Shown here one piece after another: positions 13,102 through 21,733 of a stretch of 64,000 bases of DNA. The DNA comes from Trebonia sp035294225. Lineage in GTDB: Bacteria; Actinomycetota; Actinomycetes; Streptosporangiales; Streptosporangiaceae. The stretch lies in contig DATGLH010000013.1 in assembly GCA_035294225.1 (NCBI GenBank), positions 1-64,000 of the forward strand, read 5' to 3'. The position numbers and the translations under genes were made by a program. Below the pieces are notes generated by a model. The model was given only the letters and a program-made list of their open reading frames with translations. It did not search any database and was not told the DNA's origin. Numbering within the stretch: the first letter of the stretch is position 1; each line of letters starts with the position of its first letter.

Positions 13102-15741
13102 ATGATGGCGGGTACGCTATGCGATTCGCGTGTGACCGTGCCGCGGCTGCCGCCCAGGCACGTCTCCCGTCCGCGGCTGCTCGCCCGGCTCGACGGAGGG
13201 GCGGACCTGCCACTGACCCTGCTCTGCGCCGGGCCGGGGGCCGGCAAGACCGTATTGCTCGCCGACTGGGCCGGGCACGCCAGAGCGCGGGTCGCCTGGC
13301 TTAGCCCGATGGCCGCGGATGCCGAGCCGCGGCGGTTCTGGCGCCTGCTCGAATCCGCGCTGCCAGCCTGTGACGGCGCCGGATGCGCCGCCCCGCCCGG
13401 GACGGCGCGCGGTCCCGGACCCGACCTCGTGCAGATGCTGTTCAGCCATGTCCCGGATCCGGCCGATCAGCTCGTCGTGATCATCGACGACGCGCACGTG
13501 CTGACCGACCCCGATATCCTGCACAGCCTGGACGGGCTTGTCCGGGGCCGTCAGCCGGGGCCGCGGCTGGTGCTGGCCGCGCGCAGCGATCCGCTGCTCC
13601 CGCTGCACAGGTACCGCCTGGCCGGGCAGATGCTCGAACTCCGGGCGGCCGACCTGGCCATGACGCCGGCCGAGATGGGCCAAGTGCTCGCGGCGCACGG
13701 CGTTAGCCTGCCGAAACGGGATTTCGACACCCTCGCCGCGCGCACAGAGGGGTGGGCGGCCGGCGTGCGGCTGTCCGCCATGCGGATGGAAGGCGCCGAA
13801 CACCCCGCGAACTTCGTCTCCCAGCTCGCGCTGGACCCTGGAAGCATCGGCGAATACCTCGTCGACGAGGTCCTGCGCCAGCTTCCCGCGCCGCGGCGCC
13901 GGCTGCTCATCGAGACCAGCTTCCTCGACGAGGTGACAGGGCCGCTGGCCGACGCGGTCACCGGCATGACCGGCTGCGGGGACGCGCTCGCGGACCTGGC
14001 GCGCGGCAACTCCTTCGTCATACCGCTCGATCCCCTCCAGACGCGCTACCGGTACCACCAGCTCTTCCGGGAAATTCTCCGTTACCTGCTGCAACGGCGC
14101 GACGGTGAGGACGTGCGCGCCCTCAAGGAACGGGCGGCCGCCTGGTTCGAGGCCAACGACGACCTGGGCAGCGCCATCCGCTGGGCGGTGCAGGCGGGCG
14201 ACGGATCGCGCGTCACCGCGCTGCTGGCCCGCGGCGGACTGGCCAGTGCCTTCGTACGGCGACAGGACCTGTCCGGTCTCGGGCTGCGCGAACTGGTGCC
14301 GCAGGCCCCGCCGGAGGACGCCGCCGACGGCGAGGAGCCTGTCCCCGCAGCGGCGCCGGCGGGCCGGCGTGCCGAGGCCGCTATCGTCGGCATGGTGCTC
14401 GCGGCGATCTTCGCCGGCCCGGATTCGGCGGCACGCGAGCTAGCGCGGCTCCGGGAACGGCGGCCGGAGCAGGCCCTGGCGGACCCCGGCCTGCTGGCCA
14501 CCTGTGATCTGGCCGAACTGATCCTCGGCCAGAAGGCGTTCGACGCCGCCGCGGTCGACGCGGCGGCGGCACGCCTGCTCGGCCGCGGCGGCGACGTGGC
14601 GGGCCTGCGGGCCGCGGTGCTGCTGGCGCAGGCCAGCACGCACCTGTGGCACGGCAGGCATGAGGATGTCGCCGGGCTGCTCGACGAGGCGCTCGCCGAA
14701 GCGCGGCGCGACGGCGCGGACATACTCGAGCTTGAGGCGCTCGGCATGATGACATACGTCGACACCTTCTGGTCCCGGACGAACCGCGCGGAACGGGCGG
14801 CGCGCCAAGCGCATAACCTGCGGAAGGAGAAAGGCCTGAGCATGCCGCCGACGCTGGAACTGGCGTCGGTGATGCGCGCCCTGGTCGCCGGCGACCTAGG
14901 CACCCAGGCGGAGAGCCTGCAACGGATCCTGGTGCCCGACGCGGTCGGCTCAGATCCCGGCCTGGCGGTCGCGCTCGTCCTCGCGCAGGCAAGCGTGCTG
15001 GCGACCTACGGTCACCAGGCCGAGGCGCGGGCGATCCTGCGCGAGGCGGGCGACCACCAGATGCCGCCCGTGCTCGGCGTCCACCGCGACATCATGCTCG
15101 CCGACCTGGACACGTCCCTGGGCCGGCCGCGTTCGGCGCTCGCGCTGCTCGACAGGTACAGCGGCACGGAGTTCGCCATCCTCACCACGGCCGCGCGGGC
15201 GCGGGCCCACCTCGCGCTGGGCGATCCGCGCCGCGCACGTGACTGCGTCCGCAGCGTGCTGACGACCCCCAGCGCCCAGACAAGCCGGTTCCTCCTCGTG
15301 GAGGCGCTGCTCTGCGGCGCGCGGATCGCGCAGGACGGCGGTGACCGCGGGCGGGCCCTCGAGCTCATCCTCCGCGCCGCCGAGCTGGCACGGGACGAGA
15401 TCGTCCTGCCGTTCCTGCGAGTCAGGGACACGTTCGGCGCGCTGCTCGCCCGTCATCCCGACGTCGCGGGCCGATGGCCCTCACCCCTGCCCGGCGCCGC
15501 CGCGGCCGCGCCCCTGGTGCCGGCCCCACGCCCCCCGCGCGACCTTCCGGAACCGCTCACCCAGCGCGAGCTGACCATCTTGCGGTTCCTCGCGACCAGC
15601 ATGTCCACCGTGGAGATCGCCGACGAGCTTTGCCTGTCGGTGAACACGGTGAAAACCCATCTGGCGGCCATCTACCGCAAGCTTCCCGCCAGCCGCAGGC
15701 GGGATGCCGTGCTGCGGGCCCGCGAGCTAGAGCTGATCTGA
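13102..15741 (+). CDS. MalT/LAL-type ATP-binding LuxR transcriptional regulator
   Basis: This 879-residue regulator has a STAND-type ATPase near the N-terminus (P-loop GPGAGKTVLL at about residues 44-53; Walker B LVVIIDDAHVL at about 130). A winged-helix region with YRYHQLFREILRYLL follows, typical of MalT-like proteins, then a long helical-repeat sensor domain. A C-terminal LuxR HTH (LTQRELTILRFLATS ... SVNTVKTHLAAIYRKL) completes it. Such LAL proteins integrate an inducer with ATP. I preferred ATG at 13102 because GGGGGAG lies about 6 bases before it; the GTG at 13063 has no site. Possible targets are its own region and the small-protein/flavodoxin genes downstream, which is inference from proximity. 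Confidence 0.9.
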   Translation: MMAGTLCDSRVTVPRLPPRHVSRPRLLARLDGGADLPLTLLCAGPGAGKTVLLADWAGHARARVAWLSPMAADAEPRRFWRLLESALPACDGAGCAAPPGTARGPGPDLVQMLFSHVPDPADQLVVIIDDAHVLTDPDILHSLDGLVRGRQPGPRLVLAARSDPLLPLHRYRLAGQMLELRAADLAMTPAEMGQVLAAHGVSLPKRDFDTLAARTEGWAAGVRLSAMRMEGAEHPANFVSQLALDPGSIGEYLVDEVLRQLPAPRRRLLIETSFLDEVTGPLADAVTGMTGCGDALADLARGNSFVIPLDPLQTRYRYHQLFREILRYLLQRRDGEDVRALKERAAAWFEANDDLGSAIRWAVQAGDGSRVTALLARGGLASAFVRRQDLSGLGLRELVPQAPPEDAADGEEPVPAAAPAGRRAEAAIVGMVLAAIFAGPDSAARELARLRERRPEQALADPGLLATCDLAELILGQKAFDAAAVDAAAARLLGRGGDVAGLRAAVLLAQASTHLWHGRHEDVAGLLDEALAEARRDGADILELEALGMMTYVDTFWSRTNRAERAARQAHNLRKEKGLSMPPTLELASVMRALVAGDLGTQAESLQRILVPDAVGSDPGLAVALVLAQASVLATYGHQAEARAILREAGDHQMPPVLGVHRDIMLADLDTSLGRPRSALALLDRYSGTEFAILTTAARARAHLALGDPRRARDCVRSVLTTPSAQTSRFLLVEALLCGARIAQDGGDRGRALELILRAAELARDEIVLPFLRVRDTFGALLARHPDVAGRWPSPLPGAAAAAPLVPAPRPPRDLPEPLTQRELTILRFLATSMSTVEIADELCLSVNTVKTHLAAIYRKLPASRRRDAVLRARELELI

Positions 15742-15861
15742 CCAGCGGCCGTGGCCGCTGGCGGGGCTCGCCTTTCTTCACCCGGTGCGAGTGATCCCGG
15801 GCACACGTCCTGCCGGCGAGCATCGGCGGTGATAACCGCGAGGGGAACAGGGGAGGATCTT

Positions 15862-16083
15862 GTGCCCGCACGCTACGAGATCCGTGTCGCGGGTCAGCTC
15901 GATGAGATGGCGGTCAAGGCGTTCGCCGGGCTCGGCATTTCCACCCGCGGCGCGGTCACGATCATCACCGGCGAGTTGGATCAGGCGGCCTTGCATGGCG
16001 TGCTGGAACGGATCAGATCGCTTGGCCTCGAGCTGCTTGAGGCTCGCCGGATCCGCGGGCGCCCGCAGCAGACGGCGCGGTGA
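15862..16083 (+). CDS. Small conserved actinobacterial-type protein, paralogue A
   Basis: This 73-residue protein of unknown function has the pattern YEIRVxG, AFAGL, TGELDQAALHGVLERIRSLGLELLEARR, with a probable beta-alpha-beta/alpha layout. Its start GTG at 15862 follows GGGAGGA. The next gene encodes a clearly related protein with the same YEIRV and LDQxxLHxxLxRxRxLGLEL blocks, so this is a tandem duplication. I recall similar roughly 70-residue proteins in other actinobacteria but no known function. Its placement between a LAL regulator and a flavodoxin-like gene suggests one expression unit. Confidence 0.8.
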   Translation: MPARYEIRVAGQLDEMAVKAFAGLGISTRGAVTIITGELDQAALHGVLERIRSLGLELLEARRIRGRPQQTAR

Positions 16084-16102
16084 CGACCCGGAAGGAGGCC
16101 CG

Positions 16103-16312
16103 GTGACCAGGCGTAGCTATGAGATCAGGGTGCTCGGCTCGATCGGTCCGGCCGCGCGGGAGGCGTTCGCTGACATGGACGTGGAGGTCGAACCGACGAG
16201 CACCGTCCTGTCCGGCACGCTCGACCAGGGCGGCCTGCACGCCATGCTGGACCGTGTGCGCGCCCTCGGCCTGGAACTCGTCGACGTGCGGCAGACGCCG
16301 CCGGCGCCTTGA
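16103..16312 (+). CDS. Small conserved actinobacterial-type protein, paralogue B
   Basis: This 69-residue relative of the preceding gene has YEIRVLG, EAFADMDVEVEP, SGTLDQGGLHAMLDRVRALGLELVDVR. The start GTG at 16103 lies 6-7 bases after AAGGAGG, 19 bp beyond the stop of paralogue A. About half of the aligned residues are identical by eye; divergence is concentrated in the middle (residues 24-36). No catalytic motif, cysteine or histidine cluster is visible in either copy, so a structural or regulatory role, possibly as a heteromeric pair, is more likely than an enzyme. Confidence 0.8.
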   Translation: MTRRSYEIRVLGSIGPAAREAFADMDVEVEPTSTVLSGTLDQGGLHAMLDRVRALGLELVDVRQTPPAP

Positions 16313-16469
16313 GCGGCGCCGCTCGCGCGGCCCGCGGCGGACCGGGCAGCACGCGCGTCCGTCCGCGACGGGTGACGAGAACGGCGGGGGACGCGGCGGC
16401 CATGGGAGCACTATCATGCTCCCAGCCGCGGCCGGCCCGCCCGCGGCGGCCGCGCCCGGAGGTACCCCC

Positions 16470-16925
16470 TTGCCGCGACTGCTCGTCGTCCATCACACGT
16501 CCTCTCCGGCCCTGCAAGCGATGCTCGAGGCGGCTGTGGCGGGCGCTCGCGATCCCGAGCTTGAGGGGATCGACGTCACGGTCCGCCCCGCCCTGGCAGC
16601 GAACGTCCCCGACGTGCTCGCCGCGGACGGTTTCGTGCTCGGCACCCCCGCGAACATCGGCTATATGTCCGGTGCGCTCAAGTACTTCTTCGACCAGATC
16701 TACTATCCCTGCCTACAGGCCAAGCCCCGGGCGCCCTACGGCCTGTACGTGCACGGGGCCAGCGACACCACCGGGGCGGTGCGGGCGGTCACGTCCATCG
16801 CGACAGGGCTGGGCTGGACCGAGGTCGTCAGCCCGGTGGCCGTGACCGGACCGGTGGGCGGGGACGTGGAGCGGCGGTGCTACGAGCTCGGCGCCACGGT
16901 CGCCGCGAACCTCACCGGCCCGTAG
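16470..16925 (+). CDS. Flavodoxin / NAD(P)H-dependent FMN reductase-like protein
   Basis: This 151-residue flavodoxin-fold protein starts with PRLLVVHHTSSPALQAM (FMN-phosphate loop) and continues with VLAADGFVLGTPANIGYMSG, ALKYFFDQIYYPC and a final GGDVERRCYELGATVA. It probably binds FMN and reduces quinones or acts as an electron carrier. I chose TTG at 16470, because GGAGG lies seven bases upstream; an in-frame ATG at 16416 would add an Ala/Pro-rich stretch with no site. The stop codon sits inside a 20-bp tandem repeat that fills the gap to the convergent oxidoreductase gene. Confidence 0.82.
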   Translation: MPRLLVVHHTSSPALQAMLEAAVAGARDPELEGIDVTVRPALAANVPDVLAADGFVLGTPANIGYMSGALKYFFDQIYYPCLQAKPRAPYGLYVHGASDTTGAVRAVTSIATGLGWTEVVSPVAVTGPVGGDVERRCYELGATVAANLTGP

Positions 16926-16949
16926 CCACCCTCACCGGCCCGCAGCCAC
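16910..16949. repeat. 20-bp tandem duplication covering a gene's stop codon
   Basis: Units 16910-16929 and 16930-16949 (CCTCACCGGCCCGYAGCCAC) differ at one base, and a partial third copy follows. The first unit encodes the last residues and TAG stop of the flavodoxin-like gene; the rest bridges to the convergent gene's stop. Confidence 0.85.
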
Positions 16950-16951
16950 CC

Positions 16952-18541
16952 TCACCGGCACGCCGGCGCGCTCATCACCTCGGCCGGGTCGTGGCCCAGG
17001 TCGTGCAGCATCACGATGGCGGCGTTCCGTCCCGGCGCGCCGGTGATGGAGCCGCCCGGGTGGGTGGTGGCCCCCGTCTGGTACAGGCCCGCGATCGGCA
17101 TGCGGTGCGACGCCCAGCCGGGCACCGGGCGCAGCGGCCCGGTCTGCGCCACGCCGCGGTCACCGCCATGGAACGCGCCGCGCACCATGTGCGGGTTGAG
17201 CCGCTCGTAGTCCGCGGGCGACATGACGAGCCGCGCGAGGATGACGTCGTCGGTGAACCCGGGCGCGGCCCGCCGAAGGTGCTCAAGCTGGCGCTTGGCG
17301 TGCTCGGCCTTGACTGCCTCCCAGTCCGGCATGCCGGCCGGCAGGTCGTAGACCTGCTGGCTCAGCAGCTTGACCGTGTGCCCGCCCGACGGCGCCCTGC
17401 CGGGATCCGCCAGCGTCGGCGTCGCCACCAGGAGCCAGGGCACGTCCGCGATGAACCGGCCGGCCCGCAGGTCCTGCCCGAGCCGGATGACGTCTTCCGG
17501 CCATCCCACCGTCCCCGCCGACACGGCGGCGTGGCGGCCGCCGTCCGGGGCCTCGAACACGGGCGGGGCGCTGGTGGCGAGATAGACGCCGAAGCCCGGA
17601 ATCCCGGCGTCGTAGGTGTCGATGCCGTAGTGGAACTCCTCGGGCCACATCTTTGCCGGCGCCATGTCCCGCAGCTGTGTGACGTGGATCGTTGACAGCA
17701 CCGCCTTGCCCGCCCGGTACTGTTCGCCGTCGGCGGTCTCCACCCCGGTGCACCGGTCACCGTCGAGCAGCAGGCGGGTGACGCGCTTGCCGCACAGCAC
17801 GGTGCCGCCGTGGTCGGTGAGGTAGCCGGTCAGCGCCTCGGTCAGCTTGCCGGATCCGCCGGGGATGATCGACCAGCTGCGCTGCTGGCGCCCGAAGACC
17901 AGCGAGTAGGCGAGCACGCCGGAGCCGGGCACGTCCACCGCCTGGTTCGTCTGGAACGCCATCCACAGCATGAACGCCCGGACATGCCGGCTGGCGAACT
18001 CGTGCCTGATCACATCCCAGGCCGACAGCGCGCGCCGCCGCTGCCACAGGGGGCCACGCGGATGCGATGCCAGCCGCGCGTCCAGGGAGGGGCCGAACCC
18101 CACCGGGGTGAACTGCGACCCGCTGAAAACCGACTTCACCTCGTCGTACTCGTCGAGGAGCCGCAGGTAGGCCGAGGCGTCGGCGGCCGAGAACCGGCCG
18201 ATCTCCGCGGCGGTGCGGTCGCGGTCGAGCCACATGGTGAGCTGCTCGCCGTCTGGGAACGCGACGTGGGCAACCGGATCGGGATCGATGTAGCGCAGCC
18301 CGTAATCGGCGATCAAGCCCAGCTCATCCCCGGTGAGCAGGGGATTGACCCGGATCAGCGTGTGGCCGGTGGCACAGGTGTCGATACCGTAGCCGGGCAG
18401 CAGGATCTCCTCGGTGGCGGCGCCGCCGCCGGGAATGTGCCTGGCGTCGAGCACCAGGCACCGGTACCCCGCCTTGGCCAGGTAGCAGGCGGCGATCAGG
18501 CTGTTGTGGCCAGCGCCGGCGACGACGACGTCCGCGTCCAT
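16952..18541 (-). CDS. Phytoene desaturase/PYROXD2-like FAD-dependent oxidoreductase
   Basis: The 529-residue protein begins with a dinucleotide-binding motif (ADVVVAGAGHNSLIAACYLA, the GxGxNxL variant) and GYRCLVLDARHIPGGGAATEE. It ends with the FAD-binding block GLYQTGATTHPGGSITGAPGRNAA. This is the CrtI/PYROXD2 superfamily. The GHNSL rather than GxGGL start places it with the PYROXD2-like branch, not with dedicated carotenoid desaturases, and no crtB, crtE or other carotenoid gene is near. Substrate unknown. ATG at 18541 follows GAAGGGAGAA. It is convergent with the flavodoxin-like gene, so a redox partnership is possible but not shown. Confidence 0.88.
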   Translation of the reverse strand: MDADVVVAGAGHNSLIAACYLAKAGYRCLVLDARHIPGGGAATEEILLPGYGIDTCATGHTLIRVNPLLTGDELGLIADYGLRYIDPDPVAHVAFPDGEQLTMWLDRDRTAAEIGRFSAADASAYLRLLDEYDEVKSVFSGSQFTPVGFGPSLDARLASHPRGPLWQRRRALSAWDVIRHEFASRHVRAFMLWMAFQTNQAVDVPGSGVLAYSLVFGRQQRSWSIIPGGSGKLTEALTGYLTDHGGTVLCGKRVTRLLLDGDRCTGVETADGEQYRAGKAVLSTIHVTQLRDMAPAKMWPEEFHYGIDTYDAGIPGFGVYLATSAPPVFEAPDGGRHAAVSAGTVGWPEDVIRLGQDLRAGRFIADVPWLLVATPTLADPGRAPSGGHTVKLLSQQVYDLPAGMPDWEAVKAEHAKRQLEHLRRAAPGFTDDVILARLVMSPADYERLNPHMVRGAFHGGDRGVAQTGPLRPVPGWASHRMPIAGLYQTGATTHPGGSITGAPGRNAAIVMLHDLGHDPAEVMSAPACR

Positions 18542-18910
18542 GTTCCGGTTCTCCCTTCGGGACCGGAGTCCTAGTCTGCGTCATCGCAAGCCATGGCGGC
18601 ACATCCGGGTCGCCTGCGCGCTTCCGCCCGTGGCCGGCTCTGTCCTTGTCATCCCGAACGGACGGTGGCGCCTCCGCAGGCTCATGGGCGCCGCGGGGCG
18701 CGGAATCAGGCGTCCCCGGCCGGTGATCGACAAGGCGTCAGCACGGGGCAGCGCTGCGGCGACCGGCCGCCGTGACCGCTCCCTGCGGCGAGATCGCGTC
18801 GGCGTGGCGCCAGCGCTCTCCGCCGCATCCCCCCTGTCCGGCCACGGCGGCCGAGCTAGCAGACTATGCTTGGGCCGCACGTCGGCGCATCATCAAAATT
18901 ATGTAATCCG
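18542..18910. other. 369-bp divergent intergenic region
   Basis: No convincing gene is seen; the overlapping frames are shadows. Most of it has ordinary high GC, with one AT-rich patch at 18891-18909 just before the regulator's start. A TATGCT hexamer at 18865-18870 could be a -10 for the rightward gene, but no matching -35 is evident. Confidence 0.5.
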
Positions 18911-21679
18911 ATGCACGCATCCGGTCCCGGGCCGCGCCCGGATGGAATCGAGGTAGCCGACATAGGGTCAGACCTGCCGCAGGAGCCGAACAGCTTCGTC
19001 GGGCGCGAGCGCGAGCTTGGCGAGCTGCGTAAGCTCCTGTGCGCGACCCGGATGCTGACGCTGACCGGCCCCGGGGGGATCGGCAAGACCCGTCTGGCGC
19101 TGCGCGTGCTCGCCGCGGCGGCCGGGGAGTTCGCCGACGGGGCGTGCTACGTCGAACTGGCCGACCTCGAGCCGGGCAGCCCGGACCTGGTGGCGGCGCG
19201 CGTGGCGGCGGCCCTGGGCGTGGCCGAGGAGCAGGGGCGCCCGCTGCTCGACACCATCGCCGACACGCTGCGGCCGCGCGAGCTGCTGCTGGGGCTGGAC
19301 AACTGCGAGCACCTCCTCGACGAGTGCGCCCGGATCTGCCACCGGCTGCTGGCCAGCTCGCCGGAGCTGCGGCTGCTGGCCACCAGCCGCGAGCCGCTGC
19401 GCGTCGCCGGCGAGACGGTCTGGCCGGTGCCGCCGCTGGCGATCGCGCCGGCGGCTCCCGCAGGCGACGCGGCCGCGGGCGAGGCCGTCCGGCTTTTCAC
19501 CGAACGGGCGGCGGCGGCTCTCCCCGGGTTCGCGCTCACCCCGCCGGACGCGGACGCCGTGGCGGGCATCTGCCGTGCGCTCGACGGAATCCCGCTGGCG
19601 ATCGAACTGGCCGCCGCCCGCGTCCGCGCGCTTTCCGTGGAGCAGATCCGGCGGCGGATGGCCGACAGGCTCGGGCTGCTGACCGCCGGCGACCGGACCG
19701 CGCCGCCGCGGCAGCGGACGCTGCGCGCCGCGATCGACTGGAGTCACGACCTGCTGACCGAACAGGAGCAGGTGCTGCTGCGGCGGCTGTCGGTGTTCGC
19801 CGGCTGGTCGCTGGAGATGGCCGAGCAGGTGTGCTCGGACCAGCGCATCCCGCCCGGCGGCACGCTGGACCTGCTCGCCGCCCTGGTGGACAAGTCGCTG
19901 GTGGTGCGCGAGCCGGAGGTGCTCGGGCAGGCCCGGTACCGGCTGCTCGACACGATCCGCGAGTACGCGGCGGGCAGGCTGGCCGCGGCGGGTGAGACGG
20001 CGGCCGTCAGCCGCCGGTTCCGCGACTACGTGCTCGCCGTGGTAGAGCGCAACTTCGCGGTGGGCATGGCACTGGTCTCTGCCCCCTGGCGGGAGCGGGT
20101 CGACGTGTTCCGCAGGTACGACGCGGACGCGGGCAACGTATGGCTGGCGCTGAGCCAGTGCCTCGCGGACGGCGACGTGGAGACCGGGCTGCGGATCTGC
20201 ACCGCGGTCCGGCCCTGCATGCTGGTGCGCGGCGAGTTCGCCCTGGGCCGCGAGTGGCTGGACGCGTTCCTCGCCCGGGACGAGGCGGCGGAGGTAGCGC
20301 CGGCGATCCGGGGCGCGGCGCTGATCGGCCGCGCGCAGCTCACGCTGTCCGGCGACCCGGCGGCGGCCGGCCCGCCGGCGCGGGCCGGCCTGGAGCTGTG
20401 CCGCGCGGCGGGCGACGACTTCTGGACGGCGGCCGGGCTCAACCTGCTCAGCGAGGTCGCCGTGCACACCGGGCGGCCGGAGGAGGCGGAGGCGCTGGGC
20501 CAGGAGGCGGCCTCGATCGCCGAAGCGGCGGGCGACGGGTGGAACCTGGGCTGGGCGCTCGCGATCAGGGCCGCGGTCGCCGGGCTGCGCGGGCGGATGC
20601 GCGAAGCGGCCGACCTCGCCAGCGCCTCGGTCACCGTCATGCGCGGCATCGACCACCTGTGGGGCGTCGCGCGGGCGCAGCTCGGTCTCGGCGACCTCGC
20701 CAGGGCACGCGGAGACCACGCCGACGCGCGCGAGCGGTACGCCGAAGCGCTGGTCTACCTGCGCGAGATCGACGCCCGGCCGGAGATCGCGCGCTGCCTG
20801 TCCGGTCTCGGCCGGGTCGCGACAGACCTCGGCGCGACCGGACTGGCCAGGGAGCACCTCGCCGAGAGCCTGCGGCTCAGCCGGACCATCGGGACGCGGA
20901 TCGGCGTGGCGCGCGGCCTGGAGTCGTTCGCCGCGCTCGCGGTCCGGGAGGGAGAGCCCGAGCGGGCGGTGCTGCTCACCGCCGCGTCGACCGCGCTGCG
21001 CGAGGCAAGCGGCCTGCCGCCGCTGCCGGGCGCGCGGGCCGGGCGGTACCTCGCTCCGGCCCGCCGTCTCGGCGACCAGGCCGTCGCGCGGCTGTGGGCG
21101 CGCGGTCTCGCGCTGTCCGCCGAGGCCGCCATCGGCCTGGCGCTCCAGCCGCCGGACACGACGGCGCGGGCCGCGCCGGCCGACGCCGCGCCGCCGGCGG
21201 CACCGCCCGGTTCGCTGACGCCACGGGAACTGGAGATCGCCGCGCTGGTGGCCCGCGGCCGCAGCAACAAGGCCATCGCCGAGGAGCTTGTCATCAGCCC
21301 CGCGACCGTCGCACGGCACGTCGCCAACATCATGACCAAGCTGGGCTTCCGCTCGCGCGCCCAGATCGCCGCCTGGGCCGCCGGCCGCAGGACGGCGTTA
21401 CCGCTTGCCGCGGGCCTCTTCGACGGTCAGTTCGGCGGCCGGGTCGGCTTCCAGCCGCTCGTCGGGGATCGGCTTGCCGCTGAGCACCGAGCGCCCGTAG
21501 GTGCCGGCCTCCAGCCGGGCCAGCGCCCGGTCGATCGCCGCCAGCCGGTCCCGCAGGTCCGCGGCGACAGCCGCGTCCTCCGCCTGCGCGGTCAGCGGCA
21601 GCGCCGCGTCACCGTAGTCGCCCGGTCCCTGGTCCGCCTGGCCGGCCTCGGTTTCCCCTTCGGTCTGCCGCAGCAGTGA
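18911..21679 (+). CDS. AfsR/LAL-like NB-ARC ATPase with LuxR HTH; frame runs on through the opposite-strand gene
   Basis: Family features: P-loop GPGGIGKTRLAL (residues 53-64), LLLGLDNCEHLLDECA Walker B, LRLLATSREPLRVAGE, and GIPLAIELAAARV. These are typical of the large actinobacterial regulators whose ATPase precedes TPR-like repeats. A LuxR HTH ends the conserved part (SLTPRELEIAALVARGRS, NKAIAEELVISPATVARHV) at about residue 827. No stop follows, and the frame continues about 94 residues across the complete coding part of the convergent DksA-like gene. That tail is unlikely to be a domain. ATG at 18911 was chosen as the closest start to the domain; an upstream in-frame ATG at 18866 adds 15 residues. 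No SD is visible for either. Confidence 0.85.
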   Translation: MHASGPGPRPDGIEVADIGSDLPQEPNSFVGRERELGELRKLLCATRMLTLTGPGGIGKTRLALRVLAAAAGEFADGACYVELADLEPGSPDLVAARVAAALGVAEEQGRPLLDTIADTLRPRELLLGLDNCEHLLDECARICHRLLASSPELRLLATSREPLRVAGETVWPVPPLAIAPAAPAGDAAAGEAVRLFTERAAAALPGFALTPPDADAVAGICRALDGIPLAIELAAARVRALSVEQIRRRMADRLGLLTAGDRTAPPRQRTLRAAIDWSHDLLTEQEQVLLRRLSVFAGWSLEMAEQVCSDQRIPPGGTLDLLAALVDKSLVVREPEVLGQARYRLLDTIREYAAGRLAAAGETAAVSRRFRDYVLAVVERNFAVGMALVSAPWRERVDVFRRYDADAGNVWLALSQCLADGDVETGLRICTAVRPCMLVRGEFALGREWLDAFLARDEAAEVAPAIRGAALIGRAQLTLSGDPAAAGPPARAGLELCRAAGDDFWTAAGLNLLSEVAVHTGRPEEAEALGQEAASIAEAAGDGWNLGWALAIRAAVAGLRGRMREAADLASASVTVMRGIDHLWGVARAQLGLGDLARARGDHADARERYAEALVYLREIDARPEIARCLSGLGRVATDLGATGLAREHLAESLRLSRTIGTRIGVARGLESFAALAVREGEPERAVLLTAASTALREASGLPPLPGARAGRYLAPARRLGDQAVARLWARGLALSAEAAIGLALQPPDTTARAAPADAAPPAAPPGSLTPRELEIAALVARGRSNKAIAEELVISPATVARHVANIMTKLGFRSRAQIAAWAAGRRTALPLAAGLFDGQFGGRVGFQPLVGDRLAAEHRAPVGAGLQPGQRPVDRRQPVPQVRGDSRVLRLRGQRQRRVTVVARSLVRLAGLGFPFGLPQQ

Positions 21680-21733
21680 CGCCACCTCGGCGCGCTCAGC
21701 GAGCAGCAGGGCTCGCGCCCGGCCTTCGTCCAT
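21398..21733 (-). CDS. TraR/DksA-family protein without the zinc-finger cysteines
   Basis: This 111-residue protein has an N-terminal coiled hairpin (RARALLLAERAEVASLLRQ ... LRDRLAAIDRALARLEAGTYG) and the C-terminal DksA pattern YGRSVLSGKPIPDERLEADP. The family's zinc-finger consensus is YGxCxxCGxxIxxxRLxAxP. Here both of the first two cysteine positions are Ser/other residues and no replacement cysteines follow. It may still dock in the RNA polymerase secondary channel through the coiled coil. ATG at 21733 follows GAGGGAGC. The coding region is entirely overlapped in antisense by the read-through tail of the convergent regulator gene. Confidence 0.85.
   Translation of the reverse strand: MDEGRARALLLAERAEVASLLRQTEGETEAGQADQGPGDYGDAALPLTAQAEDAAVAADLRDRLAAIDRALARLEAGTYGRSVLSGKPIPDERLEADPAAELTVEEARGKR

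Noticed and set aside
18968..21319. 783-codon minus-strand frame opposite the LuxR regulator
   Set aside because: Antisense shadow without motifs or start signal. The same applies to the long opposite-strand frames at 4887-7568, 6740-8476, 39538-42132 and 43572-45761.
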